Shown: in pieces, positions 11,926 through 20,116 of the stretch | Numbering within the stretch: position 1 is the first letter of the stretch | Layout of the letters: each line of letters starts with the position of its first letter | Origin: Micromonospora craterilacus | GTDB lineage: Bacteria; Actinomycetota; Actinomycetes; Mycobacteriales; Micromonosporaceae | Reading direction: 5' to 3' | NCBI RefSeq assembly: GCF_003236315.1 | Contig: NZ_POTY01000045.1 | Coordinates: 1 to 33,469 of the forward strand | DNA length: 33,469 nucleotides | Notes under the pieces: model-generated | What the model was told of the DNA's origin: nothing | The model's input: the letters and a program-made list of their open reading frames with translations, nothing else | The model's database searches: none | Translations under genes and position numbers: made by a program

Positions 11926-12762
11926 ATGGAGAGCTTCGGCGCCCGGTTGCATCGGGCGGTCAGCGAGCGGGGCCCGCTCTGCGTCGGGATCGATCCGCAT
12001 CCGGCACTGCTGGCCCGCTGGGGCCTCACCGACGACGTCGACGGGTTGAGTCGGTTCGCCCGGACCGTCGTGGACGCCCTCGGTGACCGGGTTGCGGTGG
12101 TCAAGCCCCAGTCGGCGTTCTTCGAGCGATTCGGGTCCCAAGGGGTGGCGGTTCTTGAGTCAACTATCCGACAGTTACGAGATTATGGCTCGCTCGTTCT
12201 GCTTGACGTCAAGCGCGGCGACATCGGCTCGACGGTCCGCGCGTACGCGTCGGCGTACCTCGATCCATCCAGCTCCATGTATGTCGATGCGGTGACCGCG
12301 AGCCCCTTCCTGGGGGTCGGCTCGCTCGACCCGATGTTCGAGCTGGCCGCCGAGCACGGCGGTGGAGTGTTCGTTCTGGCGCTGACCTCCAACCCCGAGG
12401 GCGCGTCGGTCCAGCGGGCCCGCGGCGCTGACGGACGCACGGTGGCGCAGACGGTGATCGACGAGATTTCCCAGCTCAACGCGGGTGCGGAGCCGCTCGG
12501 GAGCTTCGGGTTGGTGGTCGGTGCGACGGTCGGTGAGACCGGCTGTGACCTGTCTGCGGTGAATGGTCCACTGCTCGCGCCGGGCCTCGGCGCACAGGGT
12601 GCGACGGCTGCGGATCTGCGGGTGGTCTTCGGTTCCGCCCTGCCTGCGGTGCTGCCCTCGTACTCCCGGGAGGTGCTGGGTGCCGGCCCGGACCCGGAGG
12701 CGTTGCGGGCTGCGGCGGAGCGTGCGGTGGCCGACTGTCGGGCGGTTCTGGCGTCGTCATGA
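11926..12762 (+). CDS. pyrF: orotidine-5'-phosphate decarboxylase (actinobacterial type)
   Basis: PyrF decarboxylates OMP to UMP. The 278-residue protein belongs to the longer type 2 family. The catalytic DVKRGDIGST motif (Lys96 and Asp99) is intact, with GIDPHPALL near 24, VVKPQSAFFERFG near 64 and VTASPFLG around 123. ATG at 11926 is preceded by GAGGAAGG. Codon use is odd at about 12150-12200: CTT, TCA, ACT, CGA, TTA, CGA and TAT occur within a dozen or so codons, including a TTA leucine codon (residue 84), which is very rare in this kind of genome and read by the bldA tRNA. The protein sequence there looks normal. It is separated from bioA by 41 nt. Confidence 0.95.
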   Translation: MESFGARLHRAVSERGPLCVGIDPHPALLARWGLTDDVDGLSRFARTVVDALGDRVAVVKPQSAFFERFGSQGVAVLESTIRQLRDYGSLVLLDVKRGDIGSTVRAYASAYLDPSSSMYVDAVTASPFLGVGSLDPMFELAAEHGGGVFVLALTSNPEGASVQRARGADGRTVAQTVIDEISQLNAGAEPLGSFGLVVGATVGETGCDLSAVNGPLLAPGLGAQGATAADLRVVFGSALPAVLPSYSREVLGAGPDPEALRAAAERAVADCRAVLASS

Positions 12763-12763
12763 C

Positions 12764-12781
12764 TGACTGACGGGTCGGTCA
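12764..12781 (+). terminator. weak hairpin after pyrF
   Basis: TGACTGA and TCGGTCA form a 7-bp stem (one G-U pair) around a CGGG loop, followed by a T-containing stretch (ACTTTGTGG). It lies directly after the pyrF stop and before the mihF promoter. It is short for a terminator, so confidence is low. Confidence 0.3.
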
Positions 12782-12808
12782 CTTTGTGGTGATCATTGCG
12801 TGCCCACG

Positions 12809-12837
12809 TTGCCGAAAGCTCCGTTGACCGCTAGTTT
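12809..12837 (+). promoter_or_regulatory. predicted mihF promoter
   Basis: TTGCCG (12809-12814) and TAGTTT (12832-12837) are spaced by exactly 17 nt and fit TTGnnn-N17-TAnnnT. Start near 12844 would give a leader of about 90 nt. This separates the mihF-gmk-rpoZ unit from the pyr operon. Confidence 0.5.
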
Positions 12838-12933
12838 TCCCCGCGCTGGGAACCCCTTGGTTCACAGCGACACCACGTTTCACAGATGCGGCGGCGCGTC
12901 CCGCCCGCCGCGATAGGGACCTGAGGAGAACTG

Positions 12934-13251
12934 GTGCCGCTCCCGTCACTGACCCCCGAGCAGCGCGCAGCCGCGCTGGAGAAGGCTGCGGAGATCCGCA
13001 AAGCCCGTGCCGAGCTGAAGGAGCAGCTCAAGCAGGGCAAGACCACCCTCGGAGCCGTTCTCGAGCGGGCCGAGTCCGATGATGTCGTCGGCAAGCTCAA
13101 GGTGTCGGCCGTGCTGCAGGCGATGCCGGGCATCGGCAAGATCCGAGCCACCCAGATCATGGAGAAGCTCAAGATCGCCGACAGCCGTCGCCTGCGTGGC
13201 CTCGGCGAGCAGCAGCGCAAGGCCCTGCTTGGGGAGTTCGCCGCCAACTGA
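12934..13251 (+). CDS. mihF: integration host factor, actinobacterial type (mIHF/sIHF)
   Basis: A nucleoid-associated DNA-bending protein essential in mycobacteria and involved in development in Streptomyces; it is unrelated to proteobacterial IHF. The 105 residues show the family layout: an N-terminal helix rich in Lys/Glu (SLTPEQRAAALEKAAEIRKARAEL), then the helix-two-turns-helix DNA-binding part with the PGIGKIRATQIMEKLKIADSRRLRGLG segment (about 67-93). GTG at 12934 has GAGGAG 6 nt upstream. It precedes the gmk-type gene, as in most Actinobacteria. Confidence 0.95.
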   Translation: MPLPSLTPEQRAAALEKAAEIRKARAELKEQLKQGKTTLGAVLERAESDDVVGKLKVSAVLQAMPGIGKIRATQIMEKLKIADSRRLRGLGEQQRKALLGEFAAN

Positions 13252-13276
13252 GCATGGCTGCGTGTAGAAACAAGCA

Positions 13277-13810
13277 GTGAGCTTGGATGACGAGGCGCGC
13301 CCGGCGGCTCGGCTCACTGTCCTGGCCGGCCCATCCGGTGCCGGCAGGGAGAGTGTCGTCGAGTTGGTCCGGGCGCGTTCTCCGTCTGTGTGGACGCCGA
13401 TCGCGGTCACCACCCGGCCTCGCCGGGAGGGCGAGCTGGACGGCGTCCACCGACACTTCCTCGCACCGGCGGAGTTCGACCGCCGGTTGGCCGCGGGCGA
13501 GCTGCTGGAGTGGAGCCGGCTCGGCGCGTACCGGCGCGGCACGGAGATCGGCCCGTTGCGCGGCCGGCTCGCCGCCGGGCAGCCGGTCCTGCTCCCGCTC
13601 GACCTCGACGGGGCGCTGCTGGTCCGGGCCGCGTGGTCCGAGGCGCGACTCGTCCTGCTCCACCCGCCCGGCCGGATCCCGGGTCCGGCGACGGTGGCGG
13701 CCTTCGACCACAGCGTGTCGCACGACCGCACCGAGCGGGTCGTGGCAGAGCTGGTAAGATTCATCGGTTCTTCCTTCCTGGCTCCGGCCCGGCCGCGTCC
13801 GCGCGGTTGA
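13277..13810 (+). CDS. degenerate guanylate-kinase-like protein at the gmk locus
   Basis: The gene occupies the usual gmk place between mihF and rpoZ and is recognisably Gmk-derived: [11 protein letters not shown] at 13-23, [13 protein letters not shown] near 44-56, GELLEW at 74-79. The Walker A lysine is Arg24 and the next residue is Glu (GAGRES). GMP-binding positions corresponding to yeast Tyr50, Tyr78 and Ser80 appear as Arg, Arg and Glu, and LDID-type strand D reads LPLD. The lid segment with the conserved arginines (RGTE ... ARR in homologues), about 35-40 residues, is missing: PPGRIPG runs straight to a relic of the FD-VVND end (FDHSVSHD). At 177 residues it has no stop or frameshift. 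Guanylate kinase activity looks unlikely; it may be a pseudo-enzyme, with a functional gmk elsewhere. No clear Shine-Dalgarno precedes GTG 13277. Confidence 0.85.
   Translation: MSLDDEARPAARLTVLAGPSGAGRESVVELVRARSPSVWTPIAVTTRPRREGELDGVHRHFLAPAEFDRRLAAGELLEWSRLGAYRRGTEIGPLRGRLAAGQPVLLPLDLDGALLVRAAWSEARLVLLHPPGRIPGPATVAAFDHSVSHDRTERVVAELVRFIGSSFLAPARPRPRG
13752..13760 (+). promoter_or_regulatory. candidate extended -10 promoter for rpoZ inside the gmk-like gene
   Basis: TGGTAAGAT combines TGn with TAAGAT, close to consensus. No -35 is evident. It lies about 100 nt before rpoZ and would let omega and coaBC be expressed independently of the gmk-like gene. Confidence 0.35.
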
Positions 13811-13860
13811 GCGCCGGCACCGCGTTCGCGCGGTCCGTGCGAAAGACGCAGAGGTTATCC

Positions 13861-14124
13861 GTGGGATCCATCGCCAACCCCGAAGGCATCACCAACCCGC
13901 CGATCGACGAGCTCCTGGAGAAGACGACGTCGAAGTACGCGCTGGTCATCTTCGCGGCCAAGCGCGCCCGTCAGGTCAACGCCTACTACAGCCAGCTCGG
14001 CGAGGGCCTGCTGGAGTACGTCGGCCCGCTGGTCGAGACCACCCCCCAGGAGAAGCCGCTCTCCATCGCGATGCGCGAGATCAACGCGGGCCTGCTCACC
14101 GCCGAGCCGACCGACCAGCCGTAA
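13861..14124 (+). CDS. rpoZ: RNA polymerase omega subunit
   Basis: Omega binds the beta' subunit and helps RNA polymerase assembly. The 87-residue product carries the conserved [21 protein letters not shown] start, the AAKRARQVN motif (helix contacting beta', about 37-45) and an actinobacterial C-terminal tail with [15 protein letters not shown] at 13861 has AGAGG 8 nt upstream. The frame is open further 5' but that overlaps the preceding gene. It lies 13 nt before coaBC, as in most Actinobacteria. Confidence 0.95.
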   Translation: MGSIANPEGITNPPIDELLEKTTSKYALVIFAAKRARQVNAYYSQLGEGLLEYVGPLVETTPQEKPLSIAMREINAGLLTAEPTDQP

Positions 14125-14137
14125 TCTCCGTGCGTCG

Positions 14138-15349
14138 ATGAGCGCCCGGATCATCCTCGGGGTGGGCGGCGGCATCGCCGCCTACAAGGCGTGCGAACTG
14201 CTGCGCCTGTTCACCGAGTCGGGTCACCACGTCCGGGTCGTGCCGACCGCCGCGGCGCTACGTTTCGTCGGTGCGCCGACCTGGGCGGCACTGTCGGGTC
14301 AGCCGGTCGCCGAGGACGTCTGGTCCGACGTGCACGAGGTGCCGCACGTCCGCCTCGGCCAGCAGGCCGACCTGGTGGTGGTCGCACCCACCACCGCCGA
14401 CCTGCTGGCCAAGGCCGCCCACGGCCTCGCCGACGACCTGCTCACCAACACCCTGCTCACCGCCCGCTGTCCGGTGGTGCTGGCGCCGGCCATGCACACC
14501 GAGATGTGGGAGCACCCGGCCACCGTCGCCAACGTCGCGACGCTGCGGGCCCGGGGGGTACGGGTCATCGAGCCGGCCGTGGGGCGGCTCACCGGTGTCG
14601 ACACCGGCAAAGGCCGGCTGCCCGACCCGGCGGAGATCTTCGCGGTCGCCCGCCGGACCCTGGCCCGGGGCGTCGACGCCCCGGCGGACCTGACCGGCCG
14701 GCACGTGGTGGTCACCGCCGGTGGCACCCGGGAGCCGCTGGATCCGGTGCGGTTCCTCGGCAACCGTTCGTCCGGCAAGCAGGGCTACGCGTTCGCCCGG
14801 TCGGCGGTCGCCCGGGGTGCCCGGGTGACACTGATCTCGGCCAACGTGGCGTTGCCCGACCCGGCCGGGGCGGACATGGTGCGGGTGGGCACCACCGGCG
14901 AGCTGCGCGAGGCGACGCTGAAGGCCGCGGTCGACGCCGATGCGGTGGTGATGGCGGCGGCTCCGGCCGATTTCCGGCCGGCGACGTACGCGCCTGGCAA
15001 AATCAAGAAGTCGGACGACGGCGTGGCGCCCACCATCGAACTCGTCACCAACCCGGACATCGCCGCCGAGCTGGGTCAGCGCCGTCGACCGGAGCAGGTG
15101 CTGGTGGTGTTCGCCGCCGAGACCGGCGACGCCGAGGCCAACGGGCGGGCCAAGCTCGCCCGTAAACGGGCCGACCTCATCGTCATCAACGAGGTCGGGC
15201 CGGACAAGGTCTTCGGCGCCGAGACCAACGCGGCCACCGTCATCGGTGCGGACGGTTCGGTCATCCGGATGCCCGAACGGTCCAAGGAGGAGCTCGCCGA
15301 CGGCGTGTGGGACCTCGTGGTCGCTCGGCTCTCCGGTGACTCCTCCTGA
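14138..15349 (+). CDS. coaBC: bifunctional phosphopantothenoylcysteine decarboxylase / phosphopantothenate-cysteine ligase
   Basis: CoaBC performs two coenzyme A steps: CTP-dependent addition of cysteine to 4'-phosphopantothenate, and FMN-dependent decarboxylation. In the 403 residues, the N-terminal CoaC flavodoxin-like domain (about 1-180) has GVGGGIAAYKACELLR, the active-site His in VPHVRLGQQAD, and PAMHTEMWEHPAT. The C-terminal CoaB domain (about 188-400) has VTAGGTREPLDPVRFLGNRSSGKQGYA and the KIKKSDDG nucleotide-site lysines. ATG at 14138 is used. There is only a weak Shine-Dalgarno, consistent with reading through from rpoZ. Confidence 0.96.
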   Translation: MSARIILGVGGGIAAYKACELLRLFTESGHHVRVVPTAAALRFVGAPTWAALSGQPVAEDVWSDVHEVPHVRLGQQADLVVVAPTTADLLAKAAHGLADDLLTNTLLTARCPVVLAPAMHTEMWEHPATVANVATLRARGVRVIEPAVGRLTGVDTGKGRLPDPAEIFAVARRTLARGVDAPADLTGRHVVVTAGGTREPLDPVRFLGNRSSGKQGYAFARSAVARGARVTLISANVALPDPAGADMVRVGTTGELREATLKAAVDADAVVMAAAPADFRPATYAPGKIKKSDDGVAPTIELVTNPDIAAELGQRRRPEQVLVVFAAETGDAEANGRAKLARKRADLIVINEVGPDKVFGAETNAATVIGADGSVIRMPERSKEELADGVWDLVVARLSGDSS

Positions 15350-15367
15350 CCGTTGGACCGCTATACG

Positions 15368-15379
15368 ACCGTCGACGGT
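15368..15379. promoter_or_regulatory. 12-bp palindrome upstream of metK
   Basis: ACCGTCGACGGT is a perfect palindrome 20 nt upstream of the predicted -10 TAAACT (15399-15404). It lies where an activator or a -35-overlapping repressor could bind. No regulator is known to me for this sequence. Confidence 0.3.
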
Positions 15380-15398
15380 GCCGGAGACGATCGGTGAC

Positions 15399-15404
15399 TA
15401 AACT
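15399..15404 (+). promoter_or_regulatory. candidate metK -10 box
   Basis: TAAACT fits TAnnnT, 35 nt upstream of the metK GTG. No convincing -35 at 16-18 nt. The 90-nt gap shows no SAM-riboswitch features. Confidence 0.4.
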
Positions 15405-15439
15405 GCCGCGGAACGACATCCAAAAAACCTAGGAGTGCC

Positions 15440-16629
<1,190 letters not shown>

Positions 16630-16633
<4 letters not shown>

Positions 16634-18750
16634 CCGGCACCAGGCGTGACGACCGGCGGCCCGCTGACGGGTCGCCGGTCGCTCGTGTCTGCGTCGACGT
16701 GCCGCTGGCCCACCTGGACCGCCCCTTCGACTACCTGGTCCCGCAGGCGCTGGCCGCCGACGCGGTGCCCGGTGTCCGGGTGAAGGTGCGGTTCGCCGGC
16801 CAACTCGTCGACGGGTGGTTGCTGGAGCGGGCCGAGCGCTCCGACCACCCGCGGCTGGCGTACCTGGACCGGGTGGTCTCGCCGGTGCCGGTGCTCGCCC
16901 CCGAGGTGGCCCGGCTGGCCCGGGTGGTCGCCGACCGGTACGCCGGCAGCCTGGCCGACGTGCTGCGCCTGGCGGTCCCACCGCGGCACGCCCGGGTCGA
17001 GAAGGACGTCCTCGCCCACGCCGCTGCGTCCGAGGAGACGGCCGCTGCGTCCGAGGAGACCTCGGCCGCGTCGGGCGAGCCCACCGCGTTGGCCGAACCG
17101 GACGGCACGGCCCCGACGGCGATCGGCAAGGCGGCCGGGACCGGACCGGACGGCAACGCCGCTGCCGGGGCCGAGTCGGGCGACCGGCCGGCGCTGCCGG
17201 AGCCGGGCGGGTGGCGGGACTATCCGGCCGGGCCGGCGCTGCTGCGGGCGCTCACCGCCGGCCGCCCACCGCGGGCCGTGTGGTCCGCGCTGCCCGGGGA
17301 GGACTGGGCGGCCCGCTACGCCACCGCGGTCGCCGCCACCGTGGCCGGCGGGCGGGGTGCCCTGGTGGTGGTCGCCGACGGGCGGGACCTGGACCGGCTC
17401 GACGCCGCGCTGACCGCGACCCTCGGACCTGGCCGGCACGTGTGCCTGTCCGCGGCGCTCGGGCCCGCACGGCGCTACCGCGCCTTCCTCGCCGCCCGCC
17501 GGGCCGAGGCGCCGGTGGTGATCGGCACCCGGGCGGCCATGTTCGCCCCGGTCGACCGGCTGGGTCTGGTGGCCATCTGGGACGACGGCGACGACCTGCA
17601 CGCCGAGCCGCGGGCCCCGTACCCGCACGCCCGTGAGGTGCTGCTCACCCGGGCCCAGCTCGCCGACGCCGCGGCGCTGGTCGGCGGCTACGCCCGTACC
17701 TCCGAGGCGCAGCTGTTGGTGGAGACCGGCTGGGCCCGCGAGGTGGTGGCCGACCGGGCCGTGCTGCGGGCCCGGGCCCCCGCCGTCGCGCCGACCGGCG
17801 ACGATCCCCAACTGGCCCGCGATCCGGGCGCCGCCACCGCGCGGCTGCCGAGCCTGGCCTGGGCCGCCGCCCGGGAGGCGCTGCGGGCGGAGCTGCCGGT
17901 CCTGGTCCAGGTGCCCCGCCGGGGCTACCTGCCCTCGGTGGCCTGCGCCGACTGCCGTACCCCGGCCCGCTGCCCGCACTGCGCCGGCCCGCTCGCGCTG
18001 CCCTCGGCCGGCGGGGCCCCGGCCTGCCGCTGGTGCGGCCGGGTCGCCGCCGCGTACGCCTGCCCGGAGTGTGGTGGGCGGCGGTTGCGTGCCTCGGTCA
18101 CCGGCGCCCGGCGTACCGCCGAGGAGCTGGGCCGGGCCTTCCCCGGTGTGCCGGTGCGCACTTCCGGGCGGGAGGAGGTGCTGGCGGACATCCCCGCCGG
18201 CGCCGGCCTGGTGATCTCCACGCCGGGCGCCGAACCGGTCGCCGCCGGCGGCTACGGCGCGGTGCTGCTGCTGGACACCTGGGCGATGCTGACCCGGGCC
18301 GACCTGCGGGCCGGCGAGGAAGCGTTGCGCCGCTGGTCGGCGGCGGCGGCGCTGGCCCGGCCGGCCGCGGCGGGCGGCCGGGTGGTGGTGGTCGCCGACG
18401 GCGCGCTCGCCCCGGTGCAGGCGCTGCTGCGTTGGGATCCGGGTTGGTTCGCCGCCCGTGAGCTGGCCGAGCGCCGGGAGCTGGGCTTCCCGCCGGCGGT
18501 ACGGATGGCCAGCGTGACCGGTTCGCCGGCCGCGGTGGCCGACCTGTTGGCGCAGACGCGGCTGCCCGACGGGGCGGAACTGCTCGGCCCGGTGCCGGCC
18601 GACGGGGAGCGGGAACGGATGCTGGTACGGGTGCCCCGGGCGCGGGCGGCGGCGCTGGCCGAGGCGTTGCACATGGCGGCGGGCGTGCGTAGCGCCCGCA
18701 AGGCGGCCGACCCGGTCCGCCTTCAGGTCGATCCGCTCGCGCTGTTCTGA
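16630..18750 (+). CDS. priA: primosomal protein N' (PriA), helicase-degenerate actinobacterial form
   Basis: PriA helps restart replication forks. The homology from [23 protein letters not shown] (3'-DNA-binding domain) through the C-terminus is clear. Helicase motifs are missing: no Walker A GxGKT, and a DDGDD segment stands where DEEH is expected, as known for mycobacterial PriA. Zinc-binding cysteines remain (CADC, CPHC, CRWC, CPEC, around residues 439-480). A low-complexity Ala/Glu/Ser/Thr linker with a 21-bp tandem repeat occurs near residues 130-180. The start is unresolved: no ATG, GTG or TTG precedes the first conserved strand except deep inside metK (GTG 16315). CTG at 16630 overlaps the metK stop (CTGA) and is my choice; GTG at 16699 would cut into the conserved first strand. 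Confidence 0.88.
16650..16681 (+). terminator. 14-bp hairpin after metK, overlapping the start of priA
   Basis: CGACCGGCGGCCCG pairs with CGGGTCGCCGGTCG (one G-U) around a CTGA tetraloop, 16 nt after the metK stop. It has no U tract, as is common in high-GC bacteria. It may terminate or attenuate metK transcription. If priA starts at CTG 16630, it also lies within the first codons of priA. Confidence 0.6.
17020..17061 (+). repeat. 21-bp tandem repeat in the priA linker
   Basis: Two copies with 21-bp period (17020-17040 and 17041-17061; GCCGCTGCGTCCGAGGAGAC shared exactly) encode AAASEET twice, followed by a looser third unit. It lies in a low-complexity linker and keeps the frame. Confidence 0.8.
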
Positions 18751-18789
18751 CGCCGTTCGGTGACGGTGGGTGTCGATCATTACCCGATA

Positions 18790-18806
18790 CGTCGCCATAT
18801 GCGACG
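18790..18806. promoter_or_regulatory. 17-bp inverted repeat upstream of the kinase-ParB-like gene
   Basis: CGTCGC-CATAT-GCGACG is a perfect 6-bp inverted repeat with a 5-nt centre, in the 278-nt gap 18751-19028. A possible extended -10 TGATAGCAT lies at 18873-18881. The rest of the gap shows no gene I can support. It could be an operator or a short hairpin. Confidence 0.35.
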
Positions 18807-19028
18807 CTCCCGTGACGTCTTGTGTCGGCGCGCCCACCCAGGGCCGCGTCATCGGGGGTGCCGCGGCAAAGGTGATAGCATCGCCCGTCATGCCGGGGCG
18901 CACGACGGCTGCAGGTCGCGGCGCGGCGCCAGACGCGCTGAGCTGGAGTTGTCGCAGGGCGGCGGGACCGCGTGGGTCTGGCGCGATATCGACGATCTCA
19001 ATCAGCCGGTGAGCAGGGGTGGCCAGTC

Positions 19029-20012
19029 GTGACCGTTCGTCAGTCGATCGTCTTCAACGGTGACCTGGGCAGCGGCAAGAGCACCGTCTCGGTGGTGATC
19101 GCCGAGCGGCTCGGGCTGCGCCGGGTCAGTGTCGGTGACCTCTACCGGCAGATGGCCCAGGAACGGCAGATGACCGCGCTTCAGCTCAACCTGCACGCCG
19201 AGCTGGACCAGGCCGTCGACGGTTACGTCGACCAGCTCCAGCGCGACATCGCCGCCTCCGGCGAGAGCCTCGTCATGGATTCCCGGCTGGCCTGGCATTT
19301 CTTTACCGACGCGCTCAAGGTGCACATGATCACCGAGCCGGGTGAGGCGGCCCGCCGGGTGCTGCTGCGCCCCTCCGGCCCGGCGGAGAGCTACGTCTCC
19401 CAGGAGGAGGCCAAGGCCAAGCTCAGGGAGCGCAGCGAGAGCGAGCGCGGCCGGTTCCTGATCCGGTACGGCGTCGACAAGGCCCGGCTGCGCAACTACG
19501 ACCTGATCTGCGACACCACCCGGGCATCGGCCGACGAGGTGATCGAGCGCATCGTCGACGCGTACGAGGGCCGACTCGCCCCCGCCGTGCTGCGCGGCGC
19601 GCCGCCGCTGCTGCTGCTCGACCCGGCGCGGGTCTACCCGACCGAGGACAGCGCGGGCCTGCGCGGGCTCTGGGACTCGACGTTCGTCGGCGAGGTCGCC
19701 GCGGCCGGCGAGACGGGGCTGGAACCGCTGGAGATCGGCTTCACCGGCGAGTACTTCTTCGTGGTCGACGGGCACCGCCGGCTCAGCGCGGCGCTGCGCA
19801 ACGGGTTCCGGCTGGTGCCCGGCCGGCTGGTCGCCGAGGTCGACGAGCCGGTGGTGGGCGGGATGAGCGCGATCGACTACTTCGCCGCGCAGGCCCGCCC
19901 CAGCCTGATCCACGACTGGGAGGCGGCCCACGACATCCGGCTGCCGCTGCCGGAGCACGCGCTGCTCGCCGGCGACGCGGTGCTGGCGGGGGAGTCCGGC
20001 ACCGCAGGCTGA
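19029..20012 (+). CDS. P-loop (cytidylate-kinase-like) NTPase fused to a ParB/SerK-like domain
   Basis: The 327-residue protein has two visible parts. Residues about 6-180 resemble small nucleotide kinases: P-loop GDLGSGKST at 11-19, then LGLRRVSVGDLYRQMAQE, the arrangement of cytidylate-kinase-like proteins (kinase helix and SxGDxxR segment), VMDSRLAWHF and a CDTTRASADEVIERIV end typical of that family. Residues about 195-275 resemble the ParB/Srx fold, closest in style to SerK: LLDPARVYPTED, PLEIGFTGEYFFVVDGHRRLSAALRNG and VPGRLVAEV. VDGHRRLSAA matches the nucleotide-binding G-x-R/H-R-x-x-A box. GTG at 19029 has AGGGGTGG upstream. I know of no assigned function. Acting on a nucleotide or small phosphate acceptor is plausible, but this is inference. 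Confidence 0.8.
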   Translation: MTVRQSIVFNGDLGSGKSTVSVVIAERLGLRRVSVGDLYRQMAQERQMTALQLNLHAELDQAVDGYVDQLQRDIAASGESLVMDSRLAWHFFTDALKVHMITEPGEAARRVLLRPSGPAESYVSQEEAKAKLRERSESERGRFLIRYGVDKARLRNYDLICDTTRASADEVIERIVDAYEGRLAPAVLRGAPPLLLLDPARVYPTEDSAGLRGLWDSTFVGEVAAAGETGLEPLEIGFTGEYFFVVDGHRRLSAALRNGFRLVPGRLVAEVDEPVVGGMSAIDYFAAQARPSLIHDWEAAHDIRLPLPEHALLAGDAVLAGESGTAG

Positions 20013-20116
20013 GGCCCTTGCCGCCACGGCCGGCGCGACCCTTGGCCGGTCGCACGGACAGCCGTGCTGGTGTCGCGCGGGCATGATGGAGCCTCCGGGT
20101 CACCGAGGAGGCCACC

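Noticed and set aside
15350..15439. SAM riboswitch ahead of metK
   Set aside because: Only 90 nt with no SAM-I, SAM-II or SAM-IV conserved segments; just a -10 box and a palindrome.
18760..19032. Short plus-strand frame upstream of the kinase-ParB-like gene
   Set aside because: Low-complexity Arg/Gly composition, no ribosome-binding site and no recognisable domain; it overlaps candidate regulatory sequence.
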